Numbered from the stretch's first letter, positions 40,150 to 50,628 are shown. The stretch: 64,000 nucleotides of DNA from Azotobacter salinestris (GCF_009363155.1 NZ_CP045302.1:3145001-3209000), one strand, 5' to 3'. Translations and numbers: made by a program. The notes: generated by a model not told the origin, from the sequence alone.

Positions 40150-41628
40150 TCAGTGCTCCGGCGTGACGGCGGGGCGCTCGGCGGGCGCGGTCGGCGGCGG
40201 CAGCGGCTTCTGCTCGACGGTCGGGCCGGCGCTGACCACGACGAAGCCGTCCGGGTCGATGTGCCGGGCCATGGCGGTCTTCACCTGTTCCACGGTGAGG
40301 CCCTGGACCTGCTGCAGGAAGACCTCCAGGTGGTTCAGCGGCAGGTCGTAGAAGCCAATGGCACCGAGCTGGCCGACGATGTCGGCGTTGCTCGCGGTGG
40401 ACAGCGGGAAGCTGCCGATCAGCTCGCGCTTGGCGTTCTTCAGCTCTTTCTCGGTCGGGCCTTCGGCGATGAACTCGCGGACCAGCTTCTGCACCAGCTC
40501 CAGGGTGCCCTGGCTGTAGTCGGCGCGGGTCTGCAGGTTGATCATGAAGGGGCCGCGCACCTGCATGGGGGTGAAGCCCGAGTAGATGCCGTAGGTCAGC
40601 CCGCGCTTCTCGCGCACCTCCTCCATCAGCCGGGCGCCGAAGCCGCCGCCGCCGAGGATCTGGTTGCCCAGGTAGAGGGCCGCGTAGTCCGGGTCGTCGC
40701 GGGCGATGCCGAGCTGGGCGAGCATCAGGTGGGTCTGCTGAGAGGGGTATTCGATGTGCTGCAGGCCCGGACTGGGCGCTGCCGGCTCGGTCGGCTTGGC
40801 CAGCGCAGGTCCCGCCGGCAGCGCGGCGGAGATGGAGGCGGCCATGGCTTCGGCCTCGGCGCGGGACAGGTCGCCGACCAGCGCGATGACCGCGTTGGCG
40901 GCGCTGTAGGCGCGGGTGTGGAAGGCCTGCAGCTGCTCGCGGCCGATCGGTGCGATCGACTCGGTGTCGCCGTCGCTCGGGTGGGCGTAGGGATGCGCAC
41001 CGAACAGCTGGCGGTTGAGCTCGAGGCTGGCCAGCTTGCCGGGGCTCTGCTTGCGCATCTCGAAGCCGGCCAGCAGCTGGTTCTTGATCCGCGCCAAGGC
41101 GTCGGCGGGGAATTCCGGCCGGCCGAGCACCTCGCGGAACAGGGCGAGCGCCGGCTCGCGCTTGGCCGGTTCGCTCAGGCTGCGCAGGCTGGCGATGGCC
41201 ATGTCGCGATAGGCGCCGTTGCCGAACTGGGCGCCGAGGCTCTCGAAGCCCTCGGCGATGGCGGTCGCATCCTTGCCGGGCACCCCTTCGTTGAGCATGG
41301 CGTTGGTCAGCAGGGCCAGTCCGGGGGTCTTGCCGTCCTGGCTGCTGCCGGCGGCGAAGGTCAGGCGCAGATCGAACATCGGCAGCTGGCGGGCCTCGAC
41401 GAAGAGCACCCGGGCGCCTTCGGCGGTACGCCAGCTCTGGATGTCCAGGGCGCGGTGGACCGGCGGCTCGCCGTTCAGGTCGGCCAGCGACTCCAGGCGG
41501 GCCGGTCCGGTGGGCGCCGCGTCGGCAGGGGTACGCGGCGGCAGGCTGGCCAGCCAGGCCAGCAGGCCGATCAGAAGCAGCAGGATCAGGCCGATCAGGC
41601 CGTAGCCCAGCCGGGTGCGTTCAGTCAT
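40150..41628 (-). CDS. M16 family peptidase-like protein (non-catalytic partner)
   Basis: 492 residues with a single N-terminal membrane anchor (YGLIGLILLLLIGLLAWLASL). The M16 fold is clear (ADYSQGTLELVQKLV; REKRGLTYGIYSGF), but the HxxEH zinc motif is absent where the upstream protein has it. It therefore probably acts as the substrate-binding half of a heterodimer with the upstream catalytic M16 peptidase, as in other two-gene M16B systems. The two genes overlap by 8 bases. Confidence 0.92.
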   Translation of the reverse strand: MTERTRLGYGLIGLILLLLIGLLAWLASLPPRTPADAAPTGPARLESLADLNGEPPVHRALDIQSWRTAEGARVLFVEARQLPMFDLRLTFAAGSSQDGKTPGLALLTNAMLNEGVPGKDATAIAEGFESLGAQFGNGAYRDMAIASLRSLSEPAKREPALALFREVLGRPEFPADALARIKNQLLAGFEMRKQSPGKLASLELNRQLFGAHPYAHPSDGDTESIAPIGREQLQAFHTRAYSAANAVIALVGDLSRAEAEAMAASISAALPAGPALAKPTEPAAPSPGLQHIEYPSQQTHLMLAQLGIARDDPDYAALYLGNQILGGGGFGARLMEEVREKRGLTYGIYSGFTPMQVRGPFMINLQTRADYSQGTLELVQKLVREFIAEGPTEKELKNAKRELIGSFPLSTASNADIVGQLGAIGFYDLPLNHLEVFLQQVQGLTVEQVKTAMARHIDPDGFVVVSAGPTVEQKPLPPPTAPAERPAVTPEH

Positions 41629-42967
41629 GGTTGGCCTCCTCGGGCAGGACGTGCGCGACGGTGAGGCGCGAGCGGGTGAAGTAGCGGCGTGCGGCGGCCT
41701 GGATGTCCTGCGGGGTAACCGCCTCCAGGGCGGCCAGCTCCTCGTCGATCAGTTGCCAGGACAGGCCCACGGTTTCCAGCTGGCCGATGGTGGTGGCCTG
41801 GCGGGCGATGGAGTCGCGCTCGTAGACCAGGCCGGCGATGACCTGGGCGCGTACGCGCTCCAGTTCCTCGACCGTCGGCGGGGTTTCCTTGAGCTCGTCG
41901 AGCAGGCGCCAGAGCCCGGCCTCGACCTCTTCCAGGGTGCGACCCTTCTGCACGTTGGGCGTGGCGTTGAGGACGAACAGGCTGTCGCCGCGCACGTAGG
42001 CGTCGTAGCCGGCGCCGGCGCCGGACACCAGCTCCTCGCCGCGCTCCAGGCGGGCCGGGATGCGCGCGCTGTAGCCACCGTCGAGCAGGCCGGCGATCAG
42101 GCGCAGCGCATGGGCCTCGCGGGGGCTCTCGGCGGTGGCCAGACCGGGCACGTTGAAACCGTACATGAGGCTCGGCAGCTGCACCTTGAGGTTCAGCCGG
42201 AGACGCCGTTCGCCTGGTTCGGCCGGTTCCAGCGGGCGCTTGGCGACCGGCAGCGGACGCGACGGAATGGTGCCGAAGTAGCGCTCGGCAAGCCGCTTCA
42301 CCTCGTCGCCGGTGACGTCGCCGACTACCACCAGGGTGGCGTTGTTCGGCACGTACCAGGATTGGTACCAGGTGCGCAGGTCGTCGACGCTCATCCGGTC
42401 GAGGTCGGCCATCCAGCCGATGGTCGGGGTGCGGTAGCCGCTGGCCGGGTAGGCCATGGCCTTGAAGCGCTCGTAGGCCTGGGCGCTGGGGCGGTCGTCG
42501 GTGCGCAGGCGGCGCTCCTCCTTGACCACCTCGATCTCGCGGTCGAACTCTTCCGGCGGCAGGCGCAGGCTGGCCAGGCGGTCGGCCTCCAGCTCGAGGG
42601 CCACCGGCAGGCGGTCGCGTGCCAGCACCTGGTAGTAGGCGGTGTAGTCGTCACCGGTGAAGGCGTTCTCCTCGGCGCCCAGCTCGCGCAGGATGCGCGA
42701 GGATTCGCCGGGGCCGAGCTTGCGGCTGCCCTTGAACATCATGTGTTCGAGGACGTGGGAAAGGCCGGTCTGGCCGGGCGTTTCGTAGCTGGAGCCGACC
42801 TTGTACCACAGCTGCGAGACCACCACCGGAGCGCGGTGGTCCTCGCGGACGATGACCTTGAGGCCGTTGTCCAGGGTGTATTCGTGGGTCGGCTGGGAGG
42901 CGGCGGCCAGCGCCGCCAGCGGCATGCCGAGCAGCAGGGCGGCGGCATGGCGAGCGATCACGTTCAT
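41621..42967 (-). CDS. M16 zinc peptidase (catalytic subunit)
   Basis: 448 residues with a signal peptide (MNVIARHAAALLLGMPLAALAAA). The inverted zinc motif HVLEHMMF (HxxEH) is intact, with the downstream Glu ligand region EENAFTGDDYTAY. Member of the pitrilysin/mitochondrial processing peptidase family, expected in the periplasm. Coupled to the non-catalytic M16 gene and rsmD, and divergent from ftsY, an arrangement conserved in pseudomonads. Confidence 0.95.
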   Translation of the reverse strand: MNVIARHAAALLLGMPLAALAAASQPTHEYTLDNGLKVIVREDHRAPVVVSQLWYKVGSSYETPGQTGLSHVLEHMMFKGSRKLGPGESSRILRELGAEENAFTGDDYTAYYQVLARDRLPVALELEADRLASLRLPPEEFDREIEVVKEERRLRTDDRPSAQAYERFKAMAYPASGYRTPTIGWMADLDRMSVDDLRTWYQSWYVPNNATLVVVGDVTGDEVKRLAERYFGTIPSRPLPVAKRPLEPAEPGERRLRLNLKVQLPSLMYGFNVPGLATAESPREAHALRLIAGLLDGGYSARIPARLERGEELVSGAGAGYDAYVRGDSLFVLNATPNVQKGRTLEEVEAGLWRLLDELKETPPTVEELERVRAQVIAGLVYERDSIARQATTIGQLETVGLSWQLIDEELAALEAVTPQDIQAAARRYFTRSRLTVAHVLPEEANHD

Positions 42968-43092
42968 TGATGTCGAACCTGTGGGGCGGCCCGCGAGCTT
43001 AGCCCGACGGGCGGGGAGGTGCTAGGATAACCATCCGTTTCGCCGGCGGCCAAGCCCGCCGGTCTCATCGCCCCCGTGAGAAAGCCGTCTGC

Positions 43093-44454
43093 ATGTTTGG
43101 TTCAAACGACGACAAGAAGCCGGCCGAGGCCGGAGAGAAGAAAGGCCTGTTCGGCTGGTTCCGCAAGAAGGAGCAATCCGCACCGGCGTCCACCCCCGAG
43201 GCGGAAGTCCCGGCGGCCGGCAGCGAGCCGTCGGAGGCCGTCGAGGCTCCCCGTCCGGAAGCGGCCGAGCCGCAGCCAGCCGTCCCCGAGGCGCCGCCGG
43301 CGACCGAGCCTTCCCGAAGTGACGCGGCGGCGCTGGCCGACGAGGCCGGCCCGGCGGTAGCGCCCGAGGAGGAGGCGGTCTTCTCCAGCCGCTGGCGCGG
43401 CGCTGCGCACGGCGCGCTGGCTCCTGCTGTGGAAGCGGCACCGGTGAGCGAGCCCGAGCCGTTGCCGGCCGTCGAGGCCGAGGCGCCGGTCCCGGTCGCC
43501 CAGCCCGCGCCGCGGCCGAACAAGTCCGGCTTCTTCGCCCGCCTGCGCCAAGGCTTGGCGAAGACCGGCTCGACTCTCGGCGATGGCATGGCCAGCCTGT
43601 TCCTCGGCCAGAAGGCCATCGACGACGAATTGCTGGAGGAACTGGAAACCCGCCTGCTGCTCGCCGACGTCGGCGTCGAGGCGACCGGCGCGATCATCCA
43701 GAGCCTGACCCGCCGGGTGGCGCGCAAGGAGCTGGCCGACAGCGAGGCGCTGTACCGCGCCCTGCAGGAGGAACTGACCGCACTGCTCAAGCCGGTCGAA
43801 CAGCCGCTGGCGCTCGACGCCGCGCAGCCGCCCTACGTGATCCTGGTGGTCGGCGTCAACGGCGTCGGCAAGACCACCACCATCGGCAAGCTGGCCGCGC
43901 GTCTGCAGCAGGACGGCAAGAAGGTCATGCTCGCCGCCGGCGACACCTTCCGCGCCGCCGCCGTCGAGCAGCTGCAGGTGTGGGGCGAGCGCAACCGGAT
44001 TCCGGTGATCGCCCAGCACACCGGCGCGGACTCCGCCTCGGTGATCTTCGATGCCCTGCAGGCCGCCAAGGCGCGCGGCATGGACGTGTTGATCGCCGAT
44101 ACCGCCGGCCGCCTGCACACCAAGGACAATCTCATGGAGGAGCTGAAGAAGGTCCGCCGGGTGCTCGGCAAGCTGGACGATGCGGCGCCCCACGAGGTGC
44201 TGCTGGTGCTGGACGCCGGTACCGGGCAGAACGCCATCAGTCAGACCAGGCAGTTCAACCAGGCGGTGGAGATCACCGGCCTGGCGCTGACCAAGCTGGA
44301 CGGCACCGCCAAGGGCGGGGTGATCTTCGCCCTGGCCAAGCAGTTCGGCCTGCCGATCCGCTATATCGGCGTCGGCGAGGGCGTCGACGACCTGCGCACT
44401 TTCGTTGCCGAGGAATTCGTCCGCGCACTGTTCGCGGAGAAGCCGGCGCAATGA
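43093..44454 (+). CDS. ftsY: Signal recognition particle receptor FtsY
   Basis: 453 residues. The acidic, Ala/Pro/Glu-rich A domain (1 to about 150) includes a basic N-terminal patch ([13 protein letters not shown]) for membrane contact. The N domain (about 165-240) and the SRP GTPase G domain follow: [43 protein letters not shown] and GVGEGVDDL. It docks ribosomes bound by Ffh-SRP to the translocon. First gene of ftsY-ftsE-ftsX; its stop overlaps the ftsE start (ATGA). Confidence 0.98.
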   Translation: MFGSNDDKKPAEAGEKKGLFGWFRKKEQSAPASTPEAEVPAAGSEPSEAVEAPRPEAAEPQPAVPEAPPATEPSRSDAAALADEAGPAVAPEEEAVFSSRWRGAAHGALAPAVEAAPVSEPEPLPAVEAEAPVPVAQPAPRPNKSGFFARLRQGLAKTGSTLGDGMASLFLGQKAIDDELLEELETRLLLADVGVEATGAIIQSLTRRVARKELADSEALYRALQEELTALLKPVEQPLALDAAQPPYVILVVGVNGVGKTTTIGKLAARLQQDGKKVMLAAGDTFRAAAVEQLQVWGERNRIPVIAQHTGADSASVIFDALQAAKARGMDVLIADTAGRLHTKDNLMEELKKVRRVLGKLDDAAPHEVLLVLDAGTGQNAISQTRQFNQAVEITGLALTKLDGTAKGGVIFALAKQFGLPIRYIGVGEGVDDLRTFVAEEFVRALFAEKPAQ

Positions 44455-45119
44455 TCCGCTTCGAACAGGTCGGCAAGCGCTATCCCAACGGCCATGTCGG
44501 CCTGCACGAGCTGAGTTTCCACGTGCGGCATGGCGAGTTCCTGTTCGTCACCGGCCATTCCGGCGCCGGCAAGAGCACCCTGCTGCGCCTGCTGCTGGCC
44601 ATGGAGCGTCCGACCAGCGGCCGGCTGCTGCTGGCCGGGCAGGACCTGGCGGGCATCACCACTGCGCAGATCCCCTTCCTGCGCCGGCAGATCGGCGTAG
44701 TGTTCCAGAACCATCAACTGCTGTTCGACCGCAGCGTGTTCGACAACGTGGCCCTGCCGCTGAAGATCCTCGGCCTGCGCAAGGAAGAGATCGCCCGGCG
44801 CACCCTGCTCGCCCTGGAGCGGGTCAGTCTCCACGACAAGGCCGAGCAGTTCCCGTCCGACCTGTCCACCGGCCAGCAGCAGCGGGTCGGCATCGCCCGT
44901 GCGGTGGTCCACCAGCCGGCCCTGCTGCTGGCCGACGAGCCGACCGGCAACCTCGACCCGCGACTGGCCGCGGAAATCATGAAGGTGTTCGAGGACATCA
45001 ACCGTCTCGGCACCACGGTACTGATCGCCAGCCACGACCTGGCGCTGATCGCGCGGATGCGCCACCGCCTGCTTACCCTGCAGCGCGGGCGCCTGATCGC
45101 CGACGGGGAGGCGGCCTGA
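44451..45119 (+). CDS. ftsE: Cell division ATP-binding protein FtsE
   Basis: 222 residues. Walker A GHSGAGKSTLL, Q-loop VVFQNHQLL, signature LSTGQQQRVGIARA, Walker B LLLADEPTGNLDP and the switch ASHDLAL. FtsEX is an ABC-type complex that regulates peptidoglycan hydrolysis at the septum through EnvC-like activators. Coupled at both ends: ATGA overlap with ftsY and TGATG with ftsX. Confidence 0.98.
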   Translation: MIRFEQVGKRYPNGHVGLHELSFHVRHGEFLFVTGHSGAGKSTLLRLLLAMERPTSGRLLLAGQDLAGITTAQIPFLRRQIGVVFQNHQLLFDRSVFDNVALPLKILGLRKEEIARRTLLALERVSLHDKAEQFPSDLSTGQQQRVGIARAVVHQPALLLADEPTGNLDPRLAAEIMKVFEDINRLGTTVLIASHDLALIARMRHRLLTLQRGRLIADGEAA

Positions 45120-46126
45120 TGAGCGACTCCAACATGCCCGAGCCGCGTCCCTCCGAACGGGTCGGCGCCCTGCCCAGGCAGGAGGCGTACAGCGACGAGC
45201 CGGACTTCTCCACACTGCTGCTGGCCTGGCTGGACAGCCACCGCGCCAGCCTGGCCGACAGCTTGCGCCGGCTCGGCCGGCAGCCTCTGGGCAGCTTTCT
45301 CACCTGCCTGGCGATGGCCGTCGCCCTCAGCCTGCCCATGGGGCTGTCGCTGCTGCTCGACGATATCGAGCGGCTCGGCGGCTCCTGGCAGCGCGCCGCG
45401 CAGATCTCGCTGTACATGCAGATGGACGTGGGCGATGCGGCGGGCGAGCGCCTGCGGGCGAGAATCGCCGAGCTGCCGGAGGTGGCCGAGGCCGAGTGGA
45501 TCGGCCGCGAGCAGGGGCTGGAGGAGTTCCAGCGCCAGTCCGGACTCGGCGAGGCGCTCCGCGAACTGCCGGAAAACCCGCTGCCCGGGGTGATCCTGGT
45601 CACGCCCCGGGAGATCGACAAGGCCGGCCTGGAAACCCTGCGCGAGCAGCTGGCGGACCTTTCCGGCGTGCAGCTGGCGCAGCTCGACCTGCTCTGGGTC
45701 GAGCGCTTGGGCGCGATCCTCGCGCTCGGCGAGCGCTTCGTCTTCGGCCTCACCCTGCTGCTGGTGCTGGCCCTGCTGCTGGTGATCGGCAACACCATCC
45801 GCCTGCACATCGAGAACCGCCGCAGCGAGATCGAGGTGATCAAGCTGGTCGGCGGCAGCGACGGCTACGTGCGCCGGCCCTTTCTCTACATGGGCACGCT
45901 GTACGGCTGTGGCGCCGGGCTGCTGGCCTGGCTGGTGCTGGTCTACGGGCTCGGCTGGCTGAACACGTCGGTGCTGCGTCTGGCCGGGCTCTACGGCAGC
46001 GACTTCGCCCTTGGCGGAGTGCCGCTGGAGGATGGCCTGTCGCTGCTGCTGGGGGCCGTCCTGCTCGGCTATGTCGGCGCCTGGCTGGCGGTGGCACGAC
46101 ACTTGAGCGAGCTGGCGCCGCGCTGA
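45119..46126 (+). CDS. ftsX: Cell division protein FtsX
   Basis: 335 residues from ATG 45119, one base overlap with the ftsE stop. Cytoplasmic N-terminus; first membrane segment about 65-85; periplasmic loop about 86-200 (QISLYMQMDVGDAAGERL) that contacts the hydrolase activator; three further membrane segments. It ends in a short cytoplasmic ARHLSELAPR. The conserved motif IENRRSEIEVIKLVGGS is present. Partner of FtsE in septal wall remodelling. Confidence 0.97.
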   Translation: MSDSNMPEPRPSERVGALPRQEAYSDEPDFSTLLLAWLDSHRASLADSLRRLGRQPLGSFLTCLAMAVALSLPMGLSLLLDDIERLGGSWQRAAQISLYMQMDVGDAAGERLRARIAELPEVAEAEWIGREQGLEEFQRQSGLGEALRELPENPLPGVILVTPREIDKAGLETLREQLADLSGVQLAQLDLLWVERLGAILALGERFVFGLTLLLVLALLLVIGNTIRLHIENRRSEIEVIKLVGGSDGYVRRPFLYMGTLYGCGAGLLAWLVLVYGLGWLNTSVLRLAGLYGSDFALGGVPLEDGLSLLLGAVLLGYVGAWLAVARHLSELAPR

Positions 46127-46171
46127 TCGGCAGGCGATTCGAACGCTCTGTCACGCAGCTTCGGCGATATC

Positions 46172-46199
46172 TTGCAGTCAAATGCCTTGGTGCTACACT
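46172..46199 (+). promoter_or_regulatory. Sigma-70 type promoter of rpoH
   Basis: -35 TTGCAG (46172-46177), 16-base spacer, -10 TACACT (46194-46199), 30 bases before the rpoH ATG. A GGAGG follows at 46217-46221. Confidence 0.7.
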
Positions 46200-46228
46200 G
46201 CCTATTCCCAGTGAGTCGGAGGATTCGC

Positions 46229-47083
<855 letters not shown>

Positions 47084-47107
47084 TCCCTTCTCTCGCAGGG
47101 TTTGTCC

Positions 47108-47145
47108 CGTAGGGTGGGTTAGGCCACAGGCCGTAACCCACCAAC
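47108..47145. repeat. REP-like palindrome GTAGGGTGGGTTA type
   Basis: CGTAGGGTGGGTTAGG...CCGTAACCCACCAAC, arms around GCCACAGGC. It lies between rpoH and the peptide-binding protein gene, at the junction of two synteny blocks. Confidence 0.75.
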
Positions 47146-47187
47146 AGGGGCACATCCGCCCCCTCCGCAGGTTTTCCTCTATATCAA

Positions 47188-48765
47188 TCAGCGGTCCAGC
47201 CGCACCTTGCTGAAATCCTGGCGACCGAACGGGTTGGCCCGGTAGCCCTCGACCCCCTTGCGAAGCAGCACGGCAGCGGTGGGGTGGGCCAGCGGCACCC
47301 AGAGCGCCTGCTCGTGGATCAGCTTCTGTGCTTCCCCGTATAGCCGGCTGCGCTCTGTCCGGTCGTTGCTGCGCCTGCCCGCGGCGATCAGTTGGTCCAG
47401 CCGTGCGTCGCAGTAACGGGCGAAGTTGAGTCCCGACTCGACCGAGGCGCAGGCGAATTGCGGCGTGAGGAAGTTGTCGGGGTCGCCGTTGTCGCCGGCC
47501 CAGCCCATGAACAACAAGTCGTGCTCGCCGGCCTTGGCGCGGCGGATCAGCTCGCCCCACTCGATCACACGGATCTCTGCCTGGATGCCGACCCTGGCCA
47601 GATCGGCCTGCAGCAGCTGGGCGCCGAGCGTGGGGTTGGGGTTGAGCAGGCTGCCGCTCGGGCGCGTCCAGATGGTGGTCTTGAAGCCCTCCGCCAGCCC
47701 GGCGCTGGCCAGCAGCTCGCGGGCCCTGGCCGGGTCGTGGGGATAGCCCGGCAGATCGGCGGCGTGGCTCCAGGTGTTCGGCGGATAGGGGCCGTCGGCC
47801 GGCTGCGCGCTGCCCTCGAACACCGCCTTCAGGTAGCTGACCTTGTCGAAGGCCAGGTTGATGGCCTGGCGCACCGCGGGCTTGTCCAGTGGCGGATGCT
47901 GGCTGTTGAGGGCGACGAAGGCGGTCATGAACGCCGGGGTGGCGGCCACCGCGAGCGTGGGGGCGTCCTGCACCGCGCGCACGTCCTGCGGTTTCGGCGA
48001 CAGGGCGATCTGGCATTCGCCGCGGCGCAGGCGCTGCAGGCGCACGCTGGCGTCCGGGGTGATGGCCAGGACCAGGTTGTCGATTGCGGGCTTGCCTGCG
48101 AAGTGGTCGGGGTGGGCCGTGTAGCGCACCGCGGCATCCTTCTGGTAGCGCTTGAGCACGAAGGGGCCGGTGCCGACCGGCTGGCTGTCCAGCTTCTCCG
48201 GTGTGCCGGCGGCCAGCAGCTGGGCGGCGTACTCGGCCGAATAGATGGAGGCGAAACCCATGCTCAGGGTGGCGAGGAAGGTGGCATCGGGGTGGGCGAG
48301 GGTGAAGCGTACCTGCTGCGGACCGACGGCCTCGACCGAGCGGATCAGTTCGCCCAGTTGCATCGACTGGGCATGCGGATAGCCGCTCGGTGCGCTCTTG
48401 TGCCAAGGATGGGCCGGGTCGAGCATGCGCTGGAAGCTGAACGCCACGTCATCGGCGGTCAGCGTCCGGCTTGGAGTGAACCAGGGCGTGCGGTGAAAGG
48501 CCACGCCCTCGCGTAGCTGGAAATCGTAGACCAGACCGTCCGCGGAAACCTGCCAGTCCTGCGCCAGGCCGGGCTGCAGCTGGCCGTTCTCTGGGTCGAA
48601 CTCGATGAGGCGGCTCATCAGCACGTCGGCGGAGGCGTTGGTGGTGGTCAGCGAGTTATAGCGCACCACATCGAACCCGTCGGGACTGGCCTCGGTGCAG
48701 ACGACGAGACCGGCGCCCTGGGCCAGCAGCGGGGCGAACAGCAAGGGAAGAAGGGCAAGGCGCAT
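47188..48765 (-). CDS. Periplasmic peptide-binding protein of an ABC transporter (DppA/OppA type)
   Basis: 525 residues, signal peptide MRLALLPLLFAPLLAQGAG, then the SBP_bac_5 fold: TEASPDGFDVVRYNSL, the hallmark ADDVAFSFQRMLDP, and GTGPFVLKRY. It has two Cys that could pair. No permease or ATPase genes adjoin, so it must work with a transporter encoded elsewhere (dpp-type). Its position beside rpmBG matches the orphan peptide-binding gene of P. aeruginosa. Probable ligands are di- or tripeptides or dipeptide-like nutrients. Confidence 0.92.
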   Translation of the reverse strand: MRLALLPLLFAPLLAQGAGLVVCTEASPDGFDVVRYNSLTTTNASADVLMSRLIEFDPENGQLQPGLAQDWQVSADGLVYDFQLREGVAFHRTPWFTPSRTLTADDVAFSFQRMLDPAHPWHKSAPSGYPHAQSMQLGELIRSVEAVGPQQVRFTLAHPDATFLATLSMGFASIYSAEYAAQLLAAGTPEKLDSQPVGTGPFVLKRYQKDAAVRYTAHPDHFAGKPAIDNLVLAITPDASVRLQRLRRGECQIALSPKPQDVRAVQDAPTLAVAATPAFMTAFVALNSQHPPLDKPAVRQAINLAFDKVSYLKAVFEGSAQPADGPYPPNTWSHAADLPGYPHDPARARELLASAGLAEGFKTTIWTRPSGSLLNPNPTLGAQLLQADLARVGIQAEIRVIEWGELIRRAKAGEHDLLFMGWAGDNGDPDNFLTPQFACASVESGLNFARYCDARLDQLIAAGRRSNDRTERSRLYGEAQKLIHEQALWVPLAHPTAAVLLRKGVEGYRANPFGRQDFSKVRLDR

Positions 48766-48948
48766 GCGGGGCTCCTGAGCAGTGGCTGGCGGCTGGGTCT
48801 ACGGCGAAGGGGACTATCCTAGAGCAGTTCTCCCGGGAAATGGCTCGCCTGTTGCCGGCTACCCCCTGCACATTCCGGCAGGCGGGACCAGCCGCCATGC
48901 CGCAGGCTATTCTTCGACATTGATCAGAGCGCGCAGGGGGTAGCGGAC

Positions 48949-49746
48949 ATGACCGAAACCTCGAAGCCCAAGAGCCTGCTCATGGACCAGGCGCCGCGCC
49001 TCGGCGATCGTCTGTTGCCGATCACCGAGGCAGAGCGACAGGCCCGTGTGCGGCTCGCCGCCTGCTATCGTGTCTTCGACTACCTGGGCTGGACCGAGTC
49101 CATCTTCAATCACATCACGCTGCGCGTTCCCGGGCCGGAAACGGTCTTTCTGATCAATCCGTTCGGACTGCACTACAGCGACGTGACGGCGTCGAATCTC
49201 GTCGCTGTCGACCTCGAAGGCCGGCCCGTCCGGGCAGCCGGGCATCCGGTCAACCTGGCCGGCTTCGTGATCCACGGCGCCATCCACGGACATATCCAGG
49301 CCGCCCATTGCGTCATGCACACGCACACGACCACCGGCAGTGCGGTCGCCTGCCTGGAGGACGGGTTGTCCCATGATTCGTTCTACGGGGCGCAGTTGCA
49401 TGGCCGGGTCGCCTATCACGACTTCGAGGGCGTGACGGTGAACCTCGACGAGCGGGAACGAATGCTCGCGAGCATCGGCGACAAGCGCGTGGTCATCCTG
49501 CGCAACCACGGCTTGCTGAGCTGGGGCGAGACGCTCGAGGAAGCCTTCATGTGGCTGTGGCTGCTGCAGCGTGCCTGTGACATCCAGGTCGCTGCTGCCC
49601 CGGTCGGACGCATGACGCGTCTGCCGGCAGAGGTGCTGGGCCGGACCCGTCTCCAGGCCGGGGCCCTGCAGCCGGAGCTGTGCACGGCGGTGTTCGATGC
49701 CCGGGTGAGGAAGGTCGACACGCTGGATGCTTCCTATCGGGAATGA
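48949..49746 (+). CDS. Class II aldolase/adducin family protein
   Basis: 265 residues of the aldolase II fold. Zinc-binding histidines are visible in MHTHTTTGSAVACL and in the later LRNHGLLSWGETLEEAF; the phosphate or substrate loop is NHITLRVPG. Members include fuculose- and rhamnulose-phosphate aldolases and decarboxylases, but many stand-alone copies like this have no assigned substrate. No sugar catabolism genes adjoin. Divergent from the peptide-binding gene across about 180 bases in which I see no clear regulatory motif. Confidence 0.88.
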   Translation: MTETSKPKSLLMDQAPRLGDRLLPITEAERQARVRLAACYRVFDYLGWTESIFNHITLRVPGPETVFLINPFGLHYSDVTASNLVAVDLEGRPVRAAGHPVNLAGFVIHGAIHGHIQAAHCVMHTHTTTGSAVACLEDGLSHDSFYGAQLHGRVAYHDFEGVTVNLDERERMLASIGDKRVVILRNHGLLSWGETLEEAFMWLWLLQRACDIQVAAAPVGRMTRLPAEVLGRTRLQAGALQPELCTAVFDARVRKVDTLDASYRE

Positions 49747-49884
49747 ATACTCCACGAGAGCAGGAGGAGGGTGGACTCATCGGTGCTCTGCCAGTGACTG
49801 GGAGGCCTGGGCGAGCCGGCATCGGCGGCATGACCACAGGGTGATGCGAAGGTCTGCCGCCCACCGCCCGAAGCCTTACGATTC

Positions 49885-49913
49885 TTGCCCCGCAGGGGGC
49901 TTTCTGATATAAA
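49885..49913 (+). promoter_or_regulatory. Strong sigma-70 promoter of rpmB-rpmG
   Basis: -35 TTGCCC (49885-49890), 17-base spacer, -10 TATAAA (49908-49913). It lies about 175 bases before the rpmB start, leaving a long leader. Confidence 0.75.
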
Positions 49914-49919
49914 GCAGCG

Positions 49920-50092
49920 CTCTTTTCTAGGGGCCCGCTTCCTGCGTTGCCAGTGACAGCCGGTCAGACCCCGATGAATCGTGGCGCAGCAGGCGTGCGG
50001 AGCCTTTCGCACGAACCGCCGGGCGCCGAATGACTGAAAGATAAGCGGCCAACCCATGCCGGGTTGGGCATGTGGTTTTTGAGGGCTGAGGC
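49920..50092 (+). promoter_or_regulatory. Long 5' leader of rpmB-rpmG with hairpin and T run
   Basis: About 170 bases without a gene. Near 50048-50081 it forms a hairpin (CCCATGCC / GGGCATG with loop GGGTT) followed by GTGGTTTTTGAGG, a shape like an attenuator or autoregulatory ribosomal-protein site. No known riboswitch is recognised. Confidence 0.45.
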
Positions 50093-50329
50093 ATGTCGAG
50101 AGTCTGTCAAGTGACCGGTAAGGGTCCGGTTACCGGGAACAACATTTCCCACGCTAACAACAAAACCCGTCGTCGTTTCCTGCCGAACCTGCAGCATCAC
50201 CGCTTCTGGGTCGAGTCCGAGAAGCGCTTCGTGCGTCTGCGCGTTTCCGCCAAGGGCATGCGCATCATCGACAAGCGCGGTATCGACGTAGTGCTGGCCG
50301 AGCTGCGCGCTCGCGGCGAAAAGGTTTGA
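50093..50329 (+). CDS. rpmB: 50S ribosomal protein L28
   Basis: 78 residues, nearly identical in layout to E. coli L28: [17 protein letters not shown], the basic [10 protein letters not shown] and [21 protein letters not shown]. First gene of the rpmB-rpmG operon, behind a strong promoter and long leader. Confidence 0.99.
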   Translation: MSRVCQVTGKGPVTGNNISHANNKTRRRFLPNLQHHRFWVESEKRFVRLRVSAKGMRIIDKRGIDVVLAELRARGEKV

Positions 50330-50339
50330 GGAGAGAATC

Positions 50340-50495
50340 ATGCGTGAACTGATCCGTCTGGTGTCCAGCGCCGGTACCGGCCACTTCTACACCACCGACA
50401 AGAACAAGCGCACCACCCCCGACAAGATCGAGATCAAGAAATTCGATCCCGTCGTGCGCAAGCATGTGATCTACAAGGAAGCCAAGATCAAGTGA
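50340..50495 (+). CDS. rpmG: 50S ribosomal protein L33
   Basis: 51 codons beginning ATG at 50340 ([20 protein letters not shown]) ten bases after the rpmB stop, with GAGGAGAG as ribosome-binding site. It ends [11 protein letters not shown]. It is the zinc-free form, without CxxC pairs. A terminator follows 18 bases downstream. Confidence 0.98.
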   Translation: MRELIRLVSSAGTGHFYTTDKNKRTTPDKIEIKKFDPVVRKHVIYKEAKIK

Positions 50496-50513
50496 TTGAT
50501 CCGGTTGCCTGAC

Positions 50514-50549
50514 GAAGAAGCCCGCCTTTTGGCGGGCTTCTTCGTTTTC
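50514..50549 (+). terminator. Rho-independent terminator of rpmBG
   Basis: 13-bp perfect stem GAAGAAGCCCGCC / GGCGGGCTTCTTC with loop TTTT, followed by GTTTTCG. Strong. Confidence 0.92.
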
Positions 50550-50628
50550 GGGCCCGGCGTTCGTATTGAAAGCCCCGGATGCCGGGGGTAGGGTGTCCTG
50601 ATCGCTCCACTGACGAGAGGATGCCCCC

